Below are positions 1 through 12,400 of a DNA stretch of 64,000 bases, piece after piece; within the stretch, counting starts at the first letter, position 1; each line of letters starts with the position of its first letter. The stretch lies in NCBI GenBank assembly GCA_030386875.1, contig CM059567.1:84313130-84377129 (forward strand), written 5' to 3'. Source of the stretch: Morinoia aosen. Lineage: Eukaryota > Arthropoda > Malacostraca > Amphipoda > Talitridae. The notes below the pieces were generated by a model that saw only the letters and a list, made by a program, of their open reading frames with translations, ran no database searches and was not told the DNA's origin. Position numbers and translations under genes: made by a program.

Positions 1-2
1 CG

Positions 3-2579
3 GCGGATCCTCAGCGGGTGGCGGCGGCGCTGGCTGATAGTTTCGCGCATAATAGTAGCGAAGCCCAGTATCCACCTGCTTTCCAGGTGCACAAACTCCA
101 AAGAGAGCAACATAAGCCAGACTTCGCTACAGAGGCAGTCTTCTCGTACAATGAGCCTTTCACCTTCCTTGAAATTTACCGCACCTTGAGAACTTGCAAA
201 AATACTGCACCAGGCCCTGATGGGATTCATTATCAGATGCTGAAGAGGATGCATCCAACAGCCTTACGTCAGCTCCTTCATATTTTTAATAAGGTTTGGA
301 GGACACATGTATTCCCAAAGGATTGGCGCACTGCAACAATCCTTGCTTTTGCCAAACCCCAAAAACCGGCCACCCGAGTAGACAGTTACCGACCGATCGC
401 TTTAACGAGCTGTGTGTGCAAACTGCTAGAGAGAATCGTAAACATTCGACTTGTCCGATGGCTGGAAGCGGAGGAAATCCTGAATCTTGCCCAATTCGGC
501 TTCAGACAGCTTCGAGGGACCACGGATGCTGTTGTGAGGCTACAGAGCCATCTGGTCTAGAATGTTGCGGCCCGTAAGCAGAGCTTATGTGTCTTTTTTG
601 ACCTGCATAAAGCATATGATACCGTTTGGAGACATGGGATCCTAGAACGTGTTTATGGGTGTGGCCTTCGGGGCAATTTGGCCTTTTTTGTCCAGCAATT
701 CCTCCAGGAGAGAACTTTCCGTGTGAGGGTGGGAGCCACACTGTCTCCTTGGCAAATCCAGCAGGAGGGCCTACCCCAGGGTAGTGTGCTGAGCTGTACC
801 CTCTTCTCTCTGGCCGTAAATGACATCACCTCCACACTGCCGGCCGATGTTTCGTCGTCTTTGTATGTTGATGACTTCATGATCTACTCTTCATCAGCGT
901 ATTTGCCGGCACTGTCGCGCAGAGTACAGTTGGCAATCAACGGTGTGAATGACTGGGCAACGGAAAATGGTTTCGTATTCTCCACTGGGAAGACTGTAGC
1001 CCTACACTTTCAGGGACGATGCCGACGGAACCCCCCACAGCTACTGCTCCGGGGAGTACCGATAAACTTTGCTCATAGTGCCAAATTTCTGGGTATGACT
1101 ATCGACGACAAACTATCGTGGAAACCCCACCTGGCCGAGCTGAAGTCAAACTGCAATAGGAGAATGAACCTGTTGAAATGTGTATCAGGCCTGGCGTGGG
1201 GAGCTGACCGTGTAACGTTGCTGCGCCTATACAGAACCCTGATCAGAAGTAAGCTGGACTATGGTTGCACTATATACCAGTATGCAAGGGAAACTTCGTT
1301 ATCAGCGCTAGACCCGGTGCACCACACGGCCATAAGGCTTTGCACTGGCGCTTTTCGGACCTCCCCGTCAGCCAGTTTGTGTGTGGAGAGTGGAGAACCC
1401 CCACTTTGGCTCCGCCGTGTGCAACTGAGCCTACAGTACCTGGCCCGTCTAGATCAGCTGCCTCTGTCTCCTACATGGAGAAGTGTGCACGCGCCTTCCG
1501 GGCGACATCTGCCTTTCCCATATTGTCTGCCTTCATCACTAAACTATCCTGCGCTGACGGCCGCCATGCAGCTGGGACCCATGAGAGTGCAACCTGTGCT
1601 TTTTGACTGCTCCCCGACATGGCGTGTCCCCGTGGAAAGTTTCTGCCCTGGATGTCGAATGCCTAAAAAGGAGTCGATGCCGGCTAACATCCTGAAGGGA
1701 ATTTTCATGGAGCATATACTGGAGAAACATGCAAACTCTGTGAAGATCTATACAGACGGCTCAAAGACAGGAGATGCTGTGGGCTGCGCCGCTGTGTCCG
1801 GGGAATTGGTGAGGGCTAGGAGACTGCTTCCAGAGACCTCGATTTTCTCAGCGGAGCTGTATGGTGTGATGCAAGCGCTACAGCTGATTGAGGAGCACGC
1901 ATACCACTCTTTCACCATCTTCGTGGACTCGAAAAGTGTAATAGATGCTGCTCAAATGTACAACAGCACCCACCCCATTATTGCGGAGATCGTCATAAAA
2001 CTGGCACAGTTCGTAAATGAACAGAAGAGTGTCAAGGTATGCTGGGTGCCCGCGCATGTGGGGATATCCGGCAATGAGAGGGCAGACCGGGAAGCTAAGC
2101 AAGCAGCTGGGTCAAGTGAGAGAACACTAAATTTGATGGTCCCTTCCCGTGATTTTTATCCTCGCATCAAGGCGGCGGTGAAGGATCTGTGGCAGCAAAC
2201 CTGGACGGCCACAACTGACAATAAATTAAGAAACATTAAGCCTACTGTCCGAGAGTGGTCATCATCTAACTGCCGTGCTCGTCGAATGGAGGTGATACTC
2301 TGCCGCCTCCGCATCGGCCATACTCGCATAACGCACGGCCACCTCATGGAGCGACAGCCGCAGCCGCAATGCGAACGGTGCCGTGTTCCCCTGACTGTCG
2401 TGCATTTTCTTGCTGAATGTCCAAGATACTCTGCTATACGCAATGTGTGTTTCCCAAGTCTTCGTGGCTGCGCGGAGGATGTGTTGATAGGAATGCTCAG
2501 GGAAGACGAGCACTCTGGCTCTAACGCAGCAGCGTTGCAGCTGTTCCTGGAGAGGTGCAAGCTATTTTCTGAGATTTAA
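3..2579 (+). pseudogene. LINE ORF2: reverse transcriptase-RNase H polyprotein, one in-frame stop
   Basis: The frame is open from the window edge to the TAA at 2577-2579 except for one TAG at 558-560, so the copy is nearly intact and young. In order it shows APGPDGI near 210, the FDLHKAYD catalytic block at about 598-621, LPQGSVLS near 770-795, the YVDD active site at about 865-878 (most relatives have FADD) and the FLGMTIDD thumb block near 1087. RNase H follows, with IYTDGSK near 1747, the ELYG glutamate near 1855, FVDSK near 1920 and ADREAKQ near 2084. A CERC...H...C knuckle lies at about 2371-2433. It would copy element RNA into DNA at a target nick. The TAG follows the FGF-type block and would truncate the protein before the catalytic aspartates. 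Confidence 0.92.
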
Positions 2580-2683
2580 CAGGAAGCCACGCAGTAATGC
2601 ACTGTAACCAGGCGTGATATCATATTGGAAGATTGTAGATGAAGAAACTGCAATATGGCCGGGCGCGCTACGTTGGTACCTCG

Positions 2684-2740
2684 GGGGGTTTCAGCGTGGG
2701 TAAGGCGTCCGGCCATAATGGGTGGGCAGCTGAAACCCCC
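2684..2740 (+). repeat. Stem-loop in the LINE 3' UTR
   Basis: Twelve bases at 2684-2695 (GGGGGTTTCAGC) are perfectly repeated in inverse at 2729-2740 around a loop of about 33 bases. The hairpin lies 105 bases past the ORF2 stop, where several LINEs carry an RNA structure read by their own reverse transcriptase. The structure is seen directly; the role is inference. Confidence 0.6.
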
Positions 2741-2990
2741 TACGGGGTCTGGCTGCCCAGTGTGTTCGAATGTACTGTTGTATGTACGAAATATCAATGG
2801 GGAGACAATTATACTCTTGAGTTGTAATTATAATTACGATCATATAATTTTTGATGTTCAAATAATGTTGATGTTCATCTTACGTGGTAAATCAAAAAGT
2901 CTGATACTGATTAAATTATGTGACCTCCGGTGCGATATAGTTTGAATAACTGAAGCGCTAGCAAACCTATGTTACTACTACTACTACTAC

Positions 2991-4260
2991 TTATCATCCT
3001 TACCTTTGCCTCTGAAATACACCCAATGAAGCTGTGCCAGCAGAAGTCGTGAACGAACGCGTGTTGTGAAGTTCAGTCGGGGCTGCCAACGTGGCCCACT
3101 GTTTAGCCTGAGGACGAACTTTCCTGTTCCTCTCGTGCTCTCTTCACTCTACTTGCATTTCTTTCTTCTGTGACACTTTTTCTCGCTTGGGTGTTATTAA
3201 TTATTAATGGGTAACCTAGCCTTTATTAACTTACCGTCGCTGTCCTCCAAGAGAGGCGATTGTTAACTTACCTTGTTAGCGGGTGCCGAATTAAGGAAAG
3301 GGGTATAGCTCTCTCGATTACTGGAGAACTTCTAAGAAAATGATGAAAAATAAAGAGAGCCTTGCATGCATATATATTAAGGGAACACAAATAATCAGCG
3401 TAAATTACACAGGGTGGGACTACGGAATTAGAACTAGTAGTAAAGAAAATAGGAAAAAACTGAGGAAACAATGAAATCACAGAATCTAAGAGAGCCCCAG
3501 AAATGAAACGTGGGTGGGAAACACAGGGATTTGGCACATCAGTTGAAAGCAAAAGACAAATCAGGTAATACCAAAAATAACGATATTCTGCTTCCTAAAG
3601 GCTAAATAACACAAAAAGTGCACTCATTAACAAAAATAACAATCGACTGATGAAGTAAGTTATAAAAACAATAAAAGATGGAATAATAGCATACAATATT
3701 CAAATAGGAAGTTCAATAATTGAAATAACTTTTTTATTTAATTTCACACTAAGATCGATATATCCGGATTTTGATAAACAAGTAACTTAGCATCCTCCGA
3801 ATGCTTCCACTTAAACGATAATACATGCTCACAAATTAATAATTAAAAATAAGAAAAACATAGTGTATCAACTGAACCACCATGAATGGAGTTTATTCAC
3901 AGAAGTTTAATAAAGTTTATTCTCTAAACAAGCAAGTCACGCACGCAAGAACAGAATTCTAACTACTGTAAAAACGGAACTGGGCTGAACAGATATAAAT
4001 AATCCACTTACCTCAGCCACAGTTCCGACGCACCAAAAATTCTTCAGTTTTGTTGGACAATTCCCTTTTAGTTAGACAATTAATGAATACTGGAATTATT
4101 GAAAAATGAAAGACCAGGGTTAAATACGCGTTCAACATGGCAGATGTTTTGGTACTCCATTCTCGCAAGTTTAAAAGTAACACTACCACATGGCAAGTCA
4201 CGAGCAACGAATTCACAGATAGGTTGAGGTGAAACCTACATTACAGCGCACACGGTAACA
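2991..4260. other. Non-coding stretch, probably including LTR sequence of the adjacent Gypsy fossil
   Basis: No gene is recognisable. AT-rich sequence follows the LINE tail. The right boundary at 4260 is where a Gypsy-type LTR would begin when read on the minus strand (TGTTACCG), so an unknown part of this stretch is probably LTR; its other end could not be placed. A short minus-strand ORF at 4013-4216 falls inside this suspected LTR and is not believed. Confidence 0.4.
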
Positions 4261-6349
4261 TGCCCCCCACCAGCTCAAGCTTTCGGGGCTCAGAGGAATC
4301 ATAACTTATCTTAATTATCAGCCCTAAATTTTCCTGTTGAGCGACATTCATATACAGAAATTATTTACAGTAAAACTCTGAAGAGTAATTCCCCCCTTTT
4401 CCTAACACTTTCCATAATGAGAAGATTACCGATGAAACCGCCACTTCACAACAGACTTTGGTCTAATACTAGGTTTAGTTTATATCAATACAACTATCTA
4501 CTACTTCTGTCTTTCTAGTACCCTCGGTTGAACGTTCGGGTTCTCAGAAACTGGTCCCATGTAGCAAGTCTGTCTAGAAATTGGGGAGCGCTTAACCGCT
4601 GTCTGCCGGCCAGTATTGCTTCCTGCCAATTGACCCACGTAACAAGAATGAGTCCCAAACTTTTCCAACTATCCACTCTCACAATATGAGTTCAAAAATT
4701 GCTCCAATTCTTGGACCGATTTCGCCCTAATTTTTCCCGAGACACTTCATCACTAATTCGAAAATTGGGCAAAGAACTAAAAGTAGATTCAACGAGTTGG
4801 CTGTCCCTTGCCAGAACGGGGGAAAAAAGCTGAAGGTTGTTTACGTTCATATCAGATTCAGAAATCACTGAGCATAAATTATTTTCACTGGTGACCCAAT
4901 TGCATTTCATGAAGTGAACCAAATCCGTCCGTGCTTCGTATTCGCAGCCCCGACATTCTTTACAATTTGGGGAATTATGATTAATTCGGTCAACTAAAGA
5001 GCAAGGCTCTACATCAAGAAAATTACCTGAATATGACCCAGCAATCAAAGTCTTCGAATTTCTGAATTTTTGAATTAAAATTTTGATTATATATTGTTAC
5101 TGCTTGAGGAAAATTTTCATCCCATTGCACCCTGTCACCCAGCGCTTAGATGTTCCGTGTTCGAGATGACTAATTTTAAGTAGTTTAAGAATTATAAAAT
5201 ATGAGTGATGTGTGCGTCTTAGATTTCTGTGTAGCGAGCAAAACATCCTACTTATGCAATAGTTGTACTCTATTTATATTTTTTCAAACAATTTAAATTA
5301 TTTAAATCGGTGTTATAAAGACTAGGTATCCACCATACCAGCCGCCTTATCTGTCCGGTGATTCGCGCTGTAAAGAATGGAGAGAATTCTCCAATTGAAT
5401 CTCTGGTAATTTGCGCTTCTAAATGTGAAATCTTCGCGAAGATAATTAAACAAACGCTCCAATACGAGTATCTTATTGAAAACCTTACCTTCGGCCGACT
5501 AGCGGTGATCTGAAAATTATTACCGCTGAATCAAGGCTGGAGAGGTGATACAACCGTCAGAGGCTCTCGAAAATTAGACGCAAGACCTGATCCAACTGCG
5601 GCCAGGACTGCTAAACGGTCCGCACTTCCCCTTGTTCAGTGAGTTTGGGGACATATCAAAAACCCCATCCCTGACACACCTCATCAGCTTTCACCCCTCG
5701 CTTCAGCTGACACACCATCCCTGACACACCTCTCGTGAAATTTTTAAAGGTCTGATTAACTCTCACAAGCTCCATTGCTTGCAGGACAGTAGGGAGTAGT
5801 TAATTGATGCATTATACCCCTTCCTTCTAGACAAGCAATGAATTGATTAGAGGAAAATTCAGGGCCATTGTCTGTGAGTAGAGTACTGGGCAAGCGTAGC
5901 AAAGAAGGAAATACACAATTAATGAACGCAATAATGACAGAAGCGCTCTTCTTGTCTTTAATTGGGACTACTACCAACCATTTAGAGAAATAGACCACAA
6001 GCATCAAACAACCAATATAACCTCTCGAGCTACGCGGAAGTGAGATGAGATCCGCTGCGACCAACTGGAAAGGGTGTTCAGTAGTAATTTCTAGCGTAGG
6101 AGGTACTACCGCTGTCGAATAGGGCTTGAGAATCTGACACTGAAGACATGTTGTACGCATGTCTGAAACAACCTGATACTTCTTAGGATGCCACACTACA
6201 TTAAAGAGGATAGTCAGTACTTTATCTCTACCTATATGTGCAAACTTTTGATGAATCGCCACCACTAATTCTACGAGAAGGTCAGATGGCACAGCTGAAA
6301 TTATTGTGGCAGAATCCTGATTGACCAACAAATTATTAATGATGAACAT
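4261..6349 (-). mobile_element. Ty3/Gypsy LTR retrotransposon fossil A (integrase region, polypurine tract, LTR edge)
   Basis: On the minus strand, 6349-5756 reads as Gypsy-type integrase: an H-H-C-C zinc finger (HQKFAHIG, then CLQC) followed by a core with VAADLISLP, LTDNGPEFSS and YCPASNG. Downstream, a purine run GGTGGGGGGCA (complement of 4261-4271) abuts TGTTACCG, the expected polypurine tract and 3' LTR start. A cysteine-containing open stretch at 4692-5048 lies between and is unassigned. The element is broken with several breaks; only the 3' part is recognisable and the 5' LTR was not found. It appears moderately old. Confidence 0.8.
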
Positions 6350-6832
6350 TTACGCTGCACACCGTACAAATATCTCTGTTCCTATTTGGGTTGGTGGTTA
6401 ACAGATATCTTCTCCGCAATACAACGCCTAACGTCTGACAAAAATAAGTCGCGTTTCTGTACTATCACGAGAGTTTCATAACTCATGAAAAAGGACACCT
6501 CACTCAAACGACGGATGCTGGCTCTCCAGTACTCAAAGCATCACTAGCACCAGAGCGACGCTCGACATTCCCTGTCCGAACCCCTAGCACCCCTAGCATT
6601 CGAGCTAGATCAACCGACTCAAGCAATAACTCTCGAGGAACGACATCAAGGACTCTATCACACGAGGTGGCTTCACCAGCTCAAGATCTATCCACACTCC
6701 GCAGCATGGGGAACAACGAGGACTTTACACTGGATTTTATTTCGCTTTCCATGGACACAACCGATCGCATCCCAGTGATGAGTGCCGCCAATTGCAGAGG
6801 AGGCAAGGGGACAGCCACAATAAAGGGGACAA

Positions 6833-6901
6833 TTCTCTTGAGAAAAGCTATAGTTCTTCAGTACAAACAGTGTACTGCATGCATATTACGTCGAGGTTGC
6901 C
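6833..6901 (+). repeat. Direct repeat, left copy (pairs with 8917-8981)
   Basis: About 65 bases (beginning TTCTCTTGAGAAAAGC and ending GTCGAGGTTGCC) occur here and again at 8917-8981 in the same orientation, nearly identical except that this copy carries four extra bases (CATG). The pair brackets the integrase part of fossil B at a spacing of about 2.1 kb. It is too short for a whole LTR. It may be a duplicated internal segment or a trace of one insertion inside another. Confidence 0.85.
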
Positions 6902-8589
6902 CATGCAACCACACCTACCTCCAGTACTACCGCTCGAGTAAGCAATATAAGAACGCATGAAAAATCAGATGAATACGACATTCCCCCAGTCGCATATAAT
7001 CACATCGCCTCGGAAAAGCTGATCGATTTAGGACATCTGAAAACATGCTCTGGCACCGTGGATCGACAACACATAGCCAAATACTACTAGATGGAAGAGC
7101 AACAGCGGTTTTCGTCAAAAAGGCTCTCGTCCCAGCTGACGGCATTTTGAAGATGGAAATTACCGTTCGACTGGCCAACAATCATTCCTTCGATGCGCCT
7201 CTCACGCGGGTCTCTTTCGCATGCCCCTACAACCGCGAAGAGGTTACAGCCGTAGCAATGGGAGAGCTCTCCCACAATGTCATCCCCGGCCGATTTCCTG
7301 GGACCACGTCCTTCGAAGGACAAATAGCCGACCGTGAGGAGCAGCCGGTTACTGCAGAAGTCTCTCACGTTATCACAAGGGCAGCAGCAAAAGTGATCGA
7401 AAACCTCCCTGCCGCACCAAGCAATGGCGATATACTGCAGCACAATGACGAAGACTGCAAGAAATTACAGCGGGAGTGTAAAACGTTACAGCTTTTGTTC
7501 AAGAAAGTTGACGATGGCGAAGAAGAAACGCACAAGGATGGCAGAGTCATTACCTAAGAACTCCCCACCACAGCATTCTGCATCGTAAAACGTTACGAGA
7601 TGGTCAGAAAACCCATCAACTCGTATCACCTGCAAGCGTGCGCCCACAAATTTTGGAAATGGCTCACGACAATCCACTCGTTGGTCACTATTCCCAAAAG
7701 AAGACTCAGGCCCGACTAGAACGAGATAAGACTTCTTTCCTCGAATCCACACGTCGTCCCACGGTATCGAGTATCGACATCATCATAGTCAAATCAACAA
7801 AGAATTTTCATCACTTGTGTTCCCACCCACTTTGAAAATAAGCCCAGGCTATCCTTTCAAGCTTGTAGGTGCTGATCTGAAATCTCTACCTAAGTCCCCT
7901 AAGGGGCTTATAGGGTGTTTAGTGGTGGTGGACCACTACGCACAATGGGTTTCTGCAATTCTTATTAACAACAAAACTAGCTCTGCCATCATTGATGCTT
8001 TTAGAAATCATGTGTTTCCGTTTTTGCCAAGGATTCCTTCGAACCTGTTCACGGATAATGGTCCAGGATTTACCTCTTCCAAATTCTCTGAATTTATCTT
8101 GGAATAAAAAGTCCATCACAAGCCTACTACTCCTTATTGCCCAGCTAGTAATGGTGCCGTAGAGAGAATGAACCGTAGCATTACGAACTTCATCCGTAAT
8201 TTAATGGATGAGCAGGGATCTTGGGACATCATCCTGCCTAGAGTTCTCATTGTCTATAAAAATATTGTTCATGCTGAATTACAGATGTCGCCCTCGAAAG
8301 TCTTGATGACTAAAGTGCATTGAGTTAGCAGTGATCTACCTTTTTTGGGAAACTAACTGAATACTGGTGGGTTGGCAATTAAAAGTTTTCATCTTTTACG
8401 AATGAACAAAAGGTTCCAATGAAGATTCACTAAAAGGGCTTTTGAACATCAATAAATTGAGCCGAAGTTTCAGAGGTTCTGTTCGAGTGTCTAAAGTAAA
8501 CGACAATGGGTAACTTTTGAGTTTTCTAATCAGTGATCGAACTGGCAAAACTTATCATACTCAGTGACTGCCCTATAAACTACTTCCAG

Positions 8590-8610
8590 CCCCCCCCCCC
8601 CCCCCCCCCC
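8590..8610 (+). repeat. Homopolymer of 21 C
   Basis: An uninterrupted run of 21 cytosines lies inside fossil B. Its length is likely to be variable and poorly sequenced. Confidence 0.95.
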
Positions 8611-8916
8611 AGTATGTCTCACATCACCCTTTGTACATTGAGTAATTGCACAATTTACAATTTGCGATGTGGGTCATGAGGAACATGCTCTGTGGCCTGC
8701 GGGCTGTCATTTGCATTTGTTAAGCCCTTCAGACGATACTGACATACGTTCTAATTCAGATGTAACTGACAGTCCTTAAACTGCTCCTAATTCGGATCAT
8801 AATTCCTTGTTTATATCAAGTGACAGTAATGAATTATTTTCCGGTTTATGTATTGATGGTACTGAAGACTCACAGAGAAATAAAATTAATAGCGTAAACT
8901 CACAAGATTTGGGTTT

Positions 8917-8981
8917 TTCTCTTGAGAAAAGCTATAGTTCTTCAGTACAAACAGTGTACTGCATATTACGTCGAGGTTGCC
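8917..8981 (+). repeat. Direct repeat, right copy (pairs with 6833-6901)
   Basis: This is the second copy of the roughly 65-base repeat described at 6833-6901, lying past the integrase remnant of fossil B and in the same orientation. Confidence 0.85.
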
Positions 8982-9402
8982 AGTTGGAGGTTGCTCTGGA
9001 ACGTCAGGCACTATCAGAGGTAGCACCTGAACCTGTTGATGATAAAGTAAAGGGTCTTTGTCCTGTACTAAACACATTTCAAATGAATTGTCCGCTATGG
9101 AGTATATTCTGCAGAGGCTGTATCATCTTCCTCTAGATTGGGAGGGTGATGATGACTGGCAATTGTCTTCATTAGAGGTAGTACTGAGTAGTTTTTTCCT
9201 TGTTAGTGGACCAGCCTTCCGGGCTGCAAGTGGATTGATAATGCATTTAATGCATGTGATTGTAATCATTATTTGTTCAGATGAAATGGTGCAGTTGGCT
9301 ATACTTGAGGCTAGGAAGCTACAACGAGATCGGTTGAATTTCATTTCATTCCATATAAAGACTGTAAACTGGAGCATGAGCGAGGTCTATTTACTCATTT
9401 AG

Positions 9403-12400
9403 TGGCAATGAAGAGAGTGGGCATTGGCCGACTATATAAAAGTTTTATAGCCCTAAAATCCTTAGTACGTAATTTTTTAGGGCTTCTAAAAAAGTAGGGA
9501 TATATACTCAGAGTTGATAAGTCAGTTAGTTACATCCTTTTGATTCAAACGTGGACGATTTTAGGGGCATCTTGCTTCCAATACCCAAACTATACGAATA
9601 ACGTTTAAATTATAATCGTGAAATGGATGTATGATATAGATATACCCCAGTAAAATATTATCAAAGTTAAATCTGTGACTAGGGGCTTAGTTTGCATCCT
9701 GTTCAATCTGCTTGATCTTGTCGAGGTATATAGCCGGAATTTTTTAGCTATCTCTCACAAGTTATTTTCATGGCACTGAGTAATTTTATCAGTCCTCCTC
9801 AAGATAAAGACATCAAACTTGCACGAGCAGCTAAGTCACCAACGTTGCTGAGTCCGACCACTTCCGCCTTTTTTAGCTTACCTGTGCTCTCATTCTGAAT
9901 TAGAATTTCAGGTAGTGTAAGCAGCAAGTATTTGGGATTATTTCAGCGTGCCATGGTTCATTTATGAATAGGGATAAAGTGAAACGAATGAAATTAGAAA
10001 ATCGGTAATGAACATCTTGCGTCCTATTAGCTTTAAGAAGAATGTGTAGCAAAATTGATGGACACTATGAAAAAAAATCGTTGTCTATGGAATCCGGGGT
10101 TTGACCATAAAATTCCTGAATTAGTAAGGCTGTTGAGCTTTTTTTGTTCCCTAGCAAGAGCAGCTTAGAATTTTAAGCGGAAAACTGTAGAAAATTTGGC
10201 CATAAACGGCAGGACTCCTAAGAAAGTGGCGCTAGCGTCAGCGGCTGTAGGGTAATATCCTTCTAACGACACACTGTTTTTGAAAAACTAATATCAGCTT
10301 TAATTTTAGATTTTGAAAAAGTTTTGTAGTTCGTGAGATACACGTTCTTGCTGAAATCTGCTTCTAAAATGTCAGTTTCTGCTCTAAATGTTCATTACAA
10401 GGTTTATCTTCTTTTTATTATAACTTTTGCTTGAGTGAGACGATTTGCTTCCTGATTCCACATTTGGAGTCAGAATATGATAAATAATGTAAAGCTCACA
10501 TTCGTGCGTACTTTTAATAACCTGCACTACTTAAGAATCCGCCACAGTTTGCAAAACTTTTTCGCTTTCGAAGGTCGTAAGTAAATCTTCAACGACCATC
10601 AAGTCTGCATTGATAAATTCTTCAATGAAGACATTATTATTTTGCAGCGAGACAGGAAAACTAAAAAAATATTGGTCATTATTTTACTAGGTTCATTATG
10701 ATGTACAGACATATGTCATACAACTTTGGGTATGTCACTGCTTTTCGAATCCTTGCACCATGCTTCTAATCGTAAGCCTATAAATTATTCACGTTCAAAG
10801 AAAGGTTTCTTATCAGAACCTTCGTTGAGATTATCACCATAGCATAGTGAATCACCGGGCTGCGTCGTACTCAAGATACCGACGTGAAACAATTATATAT
10901 CGAGTACGAGTTGATTAGGTGAGGTTCATCCGTCGGATTTTCAAACATTCAATGTTGTAGTGGTATAACCGGCAATTAAGAGATACAGGTCGACTTAGGT
11001 AAACTAAGTGCTGTTTTTCTGTTTAAATGTGCTGTTTTTCCTTGCCTTTATTAAAAGCCCTGCATTAGACAACCTTGTGTGTTTACTACTTGCTGTGAGC
11101 CCAAATTTGACTTGAAAAACTGAAAAATATTAACAAGAAAAATCAACGATAATAATTAATAAGTTTTTTAAAAATCAGTTAAAAAGTTTCTAAAGTTCCC
11201 ATAATAACTGATGTTTTTGTCCCTGTTTTATTTTATTGATTAATGCAAGTTTGAGCTTGATTAATATGATCATTATTTAATTTAATATGAACTGGGATAT
11301 TCGGAATTTTTTTTTATTCTTTCGCACTGTGGGATAAGAAACGATGCGACACGTGTTTTGAATTCTTCAAGTCATTAGTTCAAAGAAAGTGTCCCTTTCC
11401 AAAACTCATCATTAATTTCATCCTTATATGTGTTATTTTAAGTTTTCCCTGCCACAAAAAAGGCGATCTCAAGAGAGTGATGAGAAGTGATCATTTAGTT
11501 TGGATTGTACAAATGAGGAATGTATGCACAAGGTGTGTTCCAACAGAGCACCCTGCACATATGAACGGTAAGCTAAGAAAGAAGAGGAAGAAAATATGAA
11601 GAAAACATAGCGAAGAAGTTAGGAAAAACTGAACGAAGCAATGCCGGCACGAAAGATAGAAGGTCCGAAAACTTATGTACTGCTCAAGTAACCTAACAGT
11701 ATTTCCCTACAGGGTAGACAAACGTAACTACCCTAGACCTATTGCACATCTTACGCTTCATGAGGGGTCCTTCATGCTCTTTGACGACATGGTGCTTAAG
11801 CAGTTGAGATAAGCGATGAATTGCATTTTTTCTTAAAAAAAAGTAAGGTAGAGAATCTCTCCTCTAATGACTAGGTTTCAATGGTGTTGGGCTTAGAAAA
11901 TATTGTTCTCATAAGGATCAAAGAGCCACTTCGCTGTAAATAAACCTCTGCATGTCGCGCCATTCCACATCGGTATTCTTTCAGACAGATAGGAATTCCA
12001 AGCGTTTGAGTTCCAGAGAGACTACGTGTTTCATGAAGGTAAAGCTCCCTAGGGCCACCCTGTGGACTCACTGAATATACTTCCATCCCGCTCAGGAGGC
12101 TAACAAATTCAGGAATTCATTCCTGAATATGAGTAAGGGGTTCAGCCAAGTTAGAGCATTGCGCACGTTATTGGTTTAGAATAGAGCCTATAAAGCCAAT
12201 CTACTGAAATAAAATTTTGAATTGTGTCCAGAAAATCAGCCAATTGGAATAATATTTGGGTTGGTGCCTAGAATACCAATCGATTTCAGTAATGTTTAAA
12301 TTAATCCATATACTAGCTAATGATTCAACCAGAGCTTCTAATGATTTAACCACAGCTCCTCACGGTCTCTGCAATAACACCCTTTTACCATTGTTTTGCT

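Larger units (their letters stand above)
3..2990 (+). mobile_element. Non-LTR retrotransposon (LINE), I/Jockey-type with RNase H, 5' end outside window
   Basis: The element holds most of ORF2 (reverse transcriptase, then RNase H, then a cysteine-rich C terminus), followed by a 3' UTR of about 400 bases ending in six TAC triplets (2973-2990), which look like the short-repeat tail of this LINE type. The endonuclease part and ORF1 would lie left of base 1. RNase H after the RT favours an I-like clade over plain Jockey. The coding sequence is far more GC-rich than the flanks, as in a recent arrival. Clade assignment is inference; LINE identity is certain. Confidence 0.93.
6390..9402 (+). mobile_element. 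Ty3/Gypsy LTR retrotransposon fossil B (protease-linker and integrase remnants)
   Basis: The plus strand carries a protease/linker-like piece (about 7045-7557, ending in the ITRA-type motif common after Gypsy protease) and an integrase core (about 7638-8340) with VGADLKSLP, FTDNGPGFTS and YCPASNGA motifs. Further open pieces continue to about 9400. The integrase is related to but distinct from fossil A, so these are two elements of one clade in opposite orientation. The copy is broken with several breaks and no LTR pair was identified. The outer limits given are estimates. Confidence 0.72.

Noticed and set aside
4692-5048. Independent minus-strand gene of 118 codons
   Set aside because: It lies between the integrase and the polypurine tract of Gypsy fossil A and so is most simply part of that fossil; its cysteines fit no domain I know.
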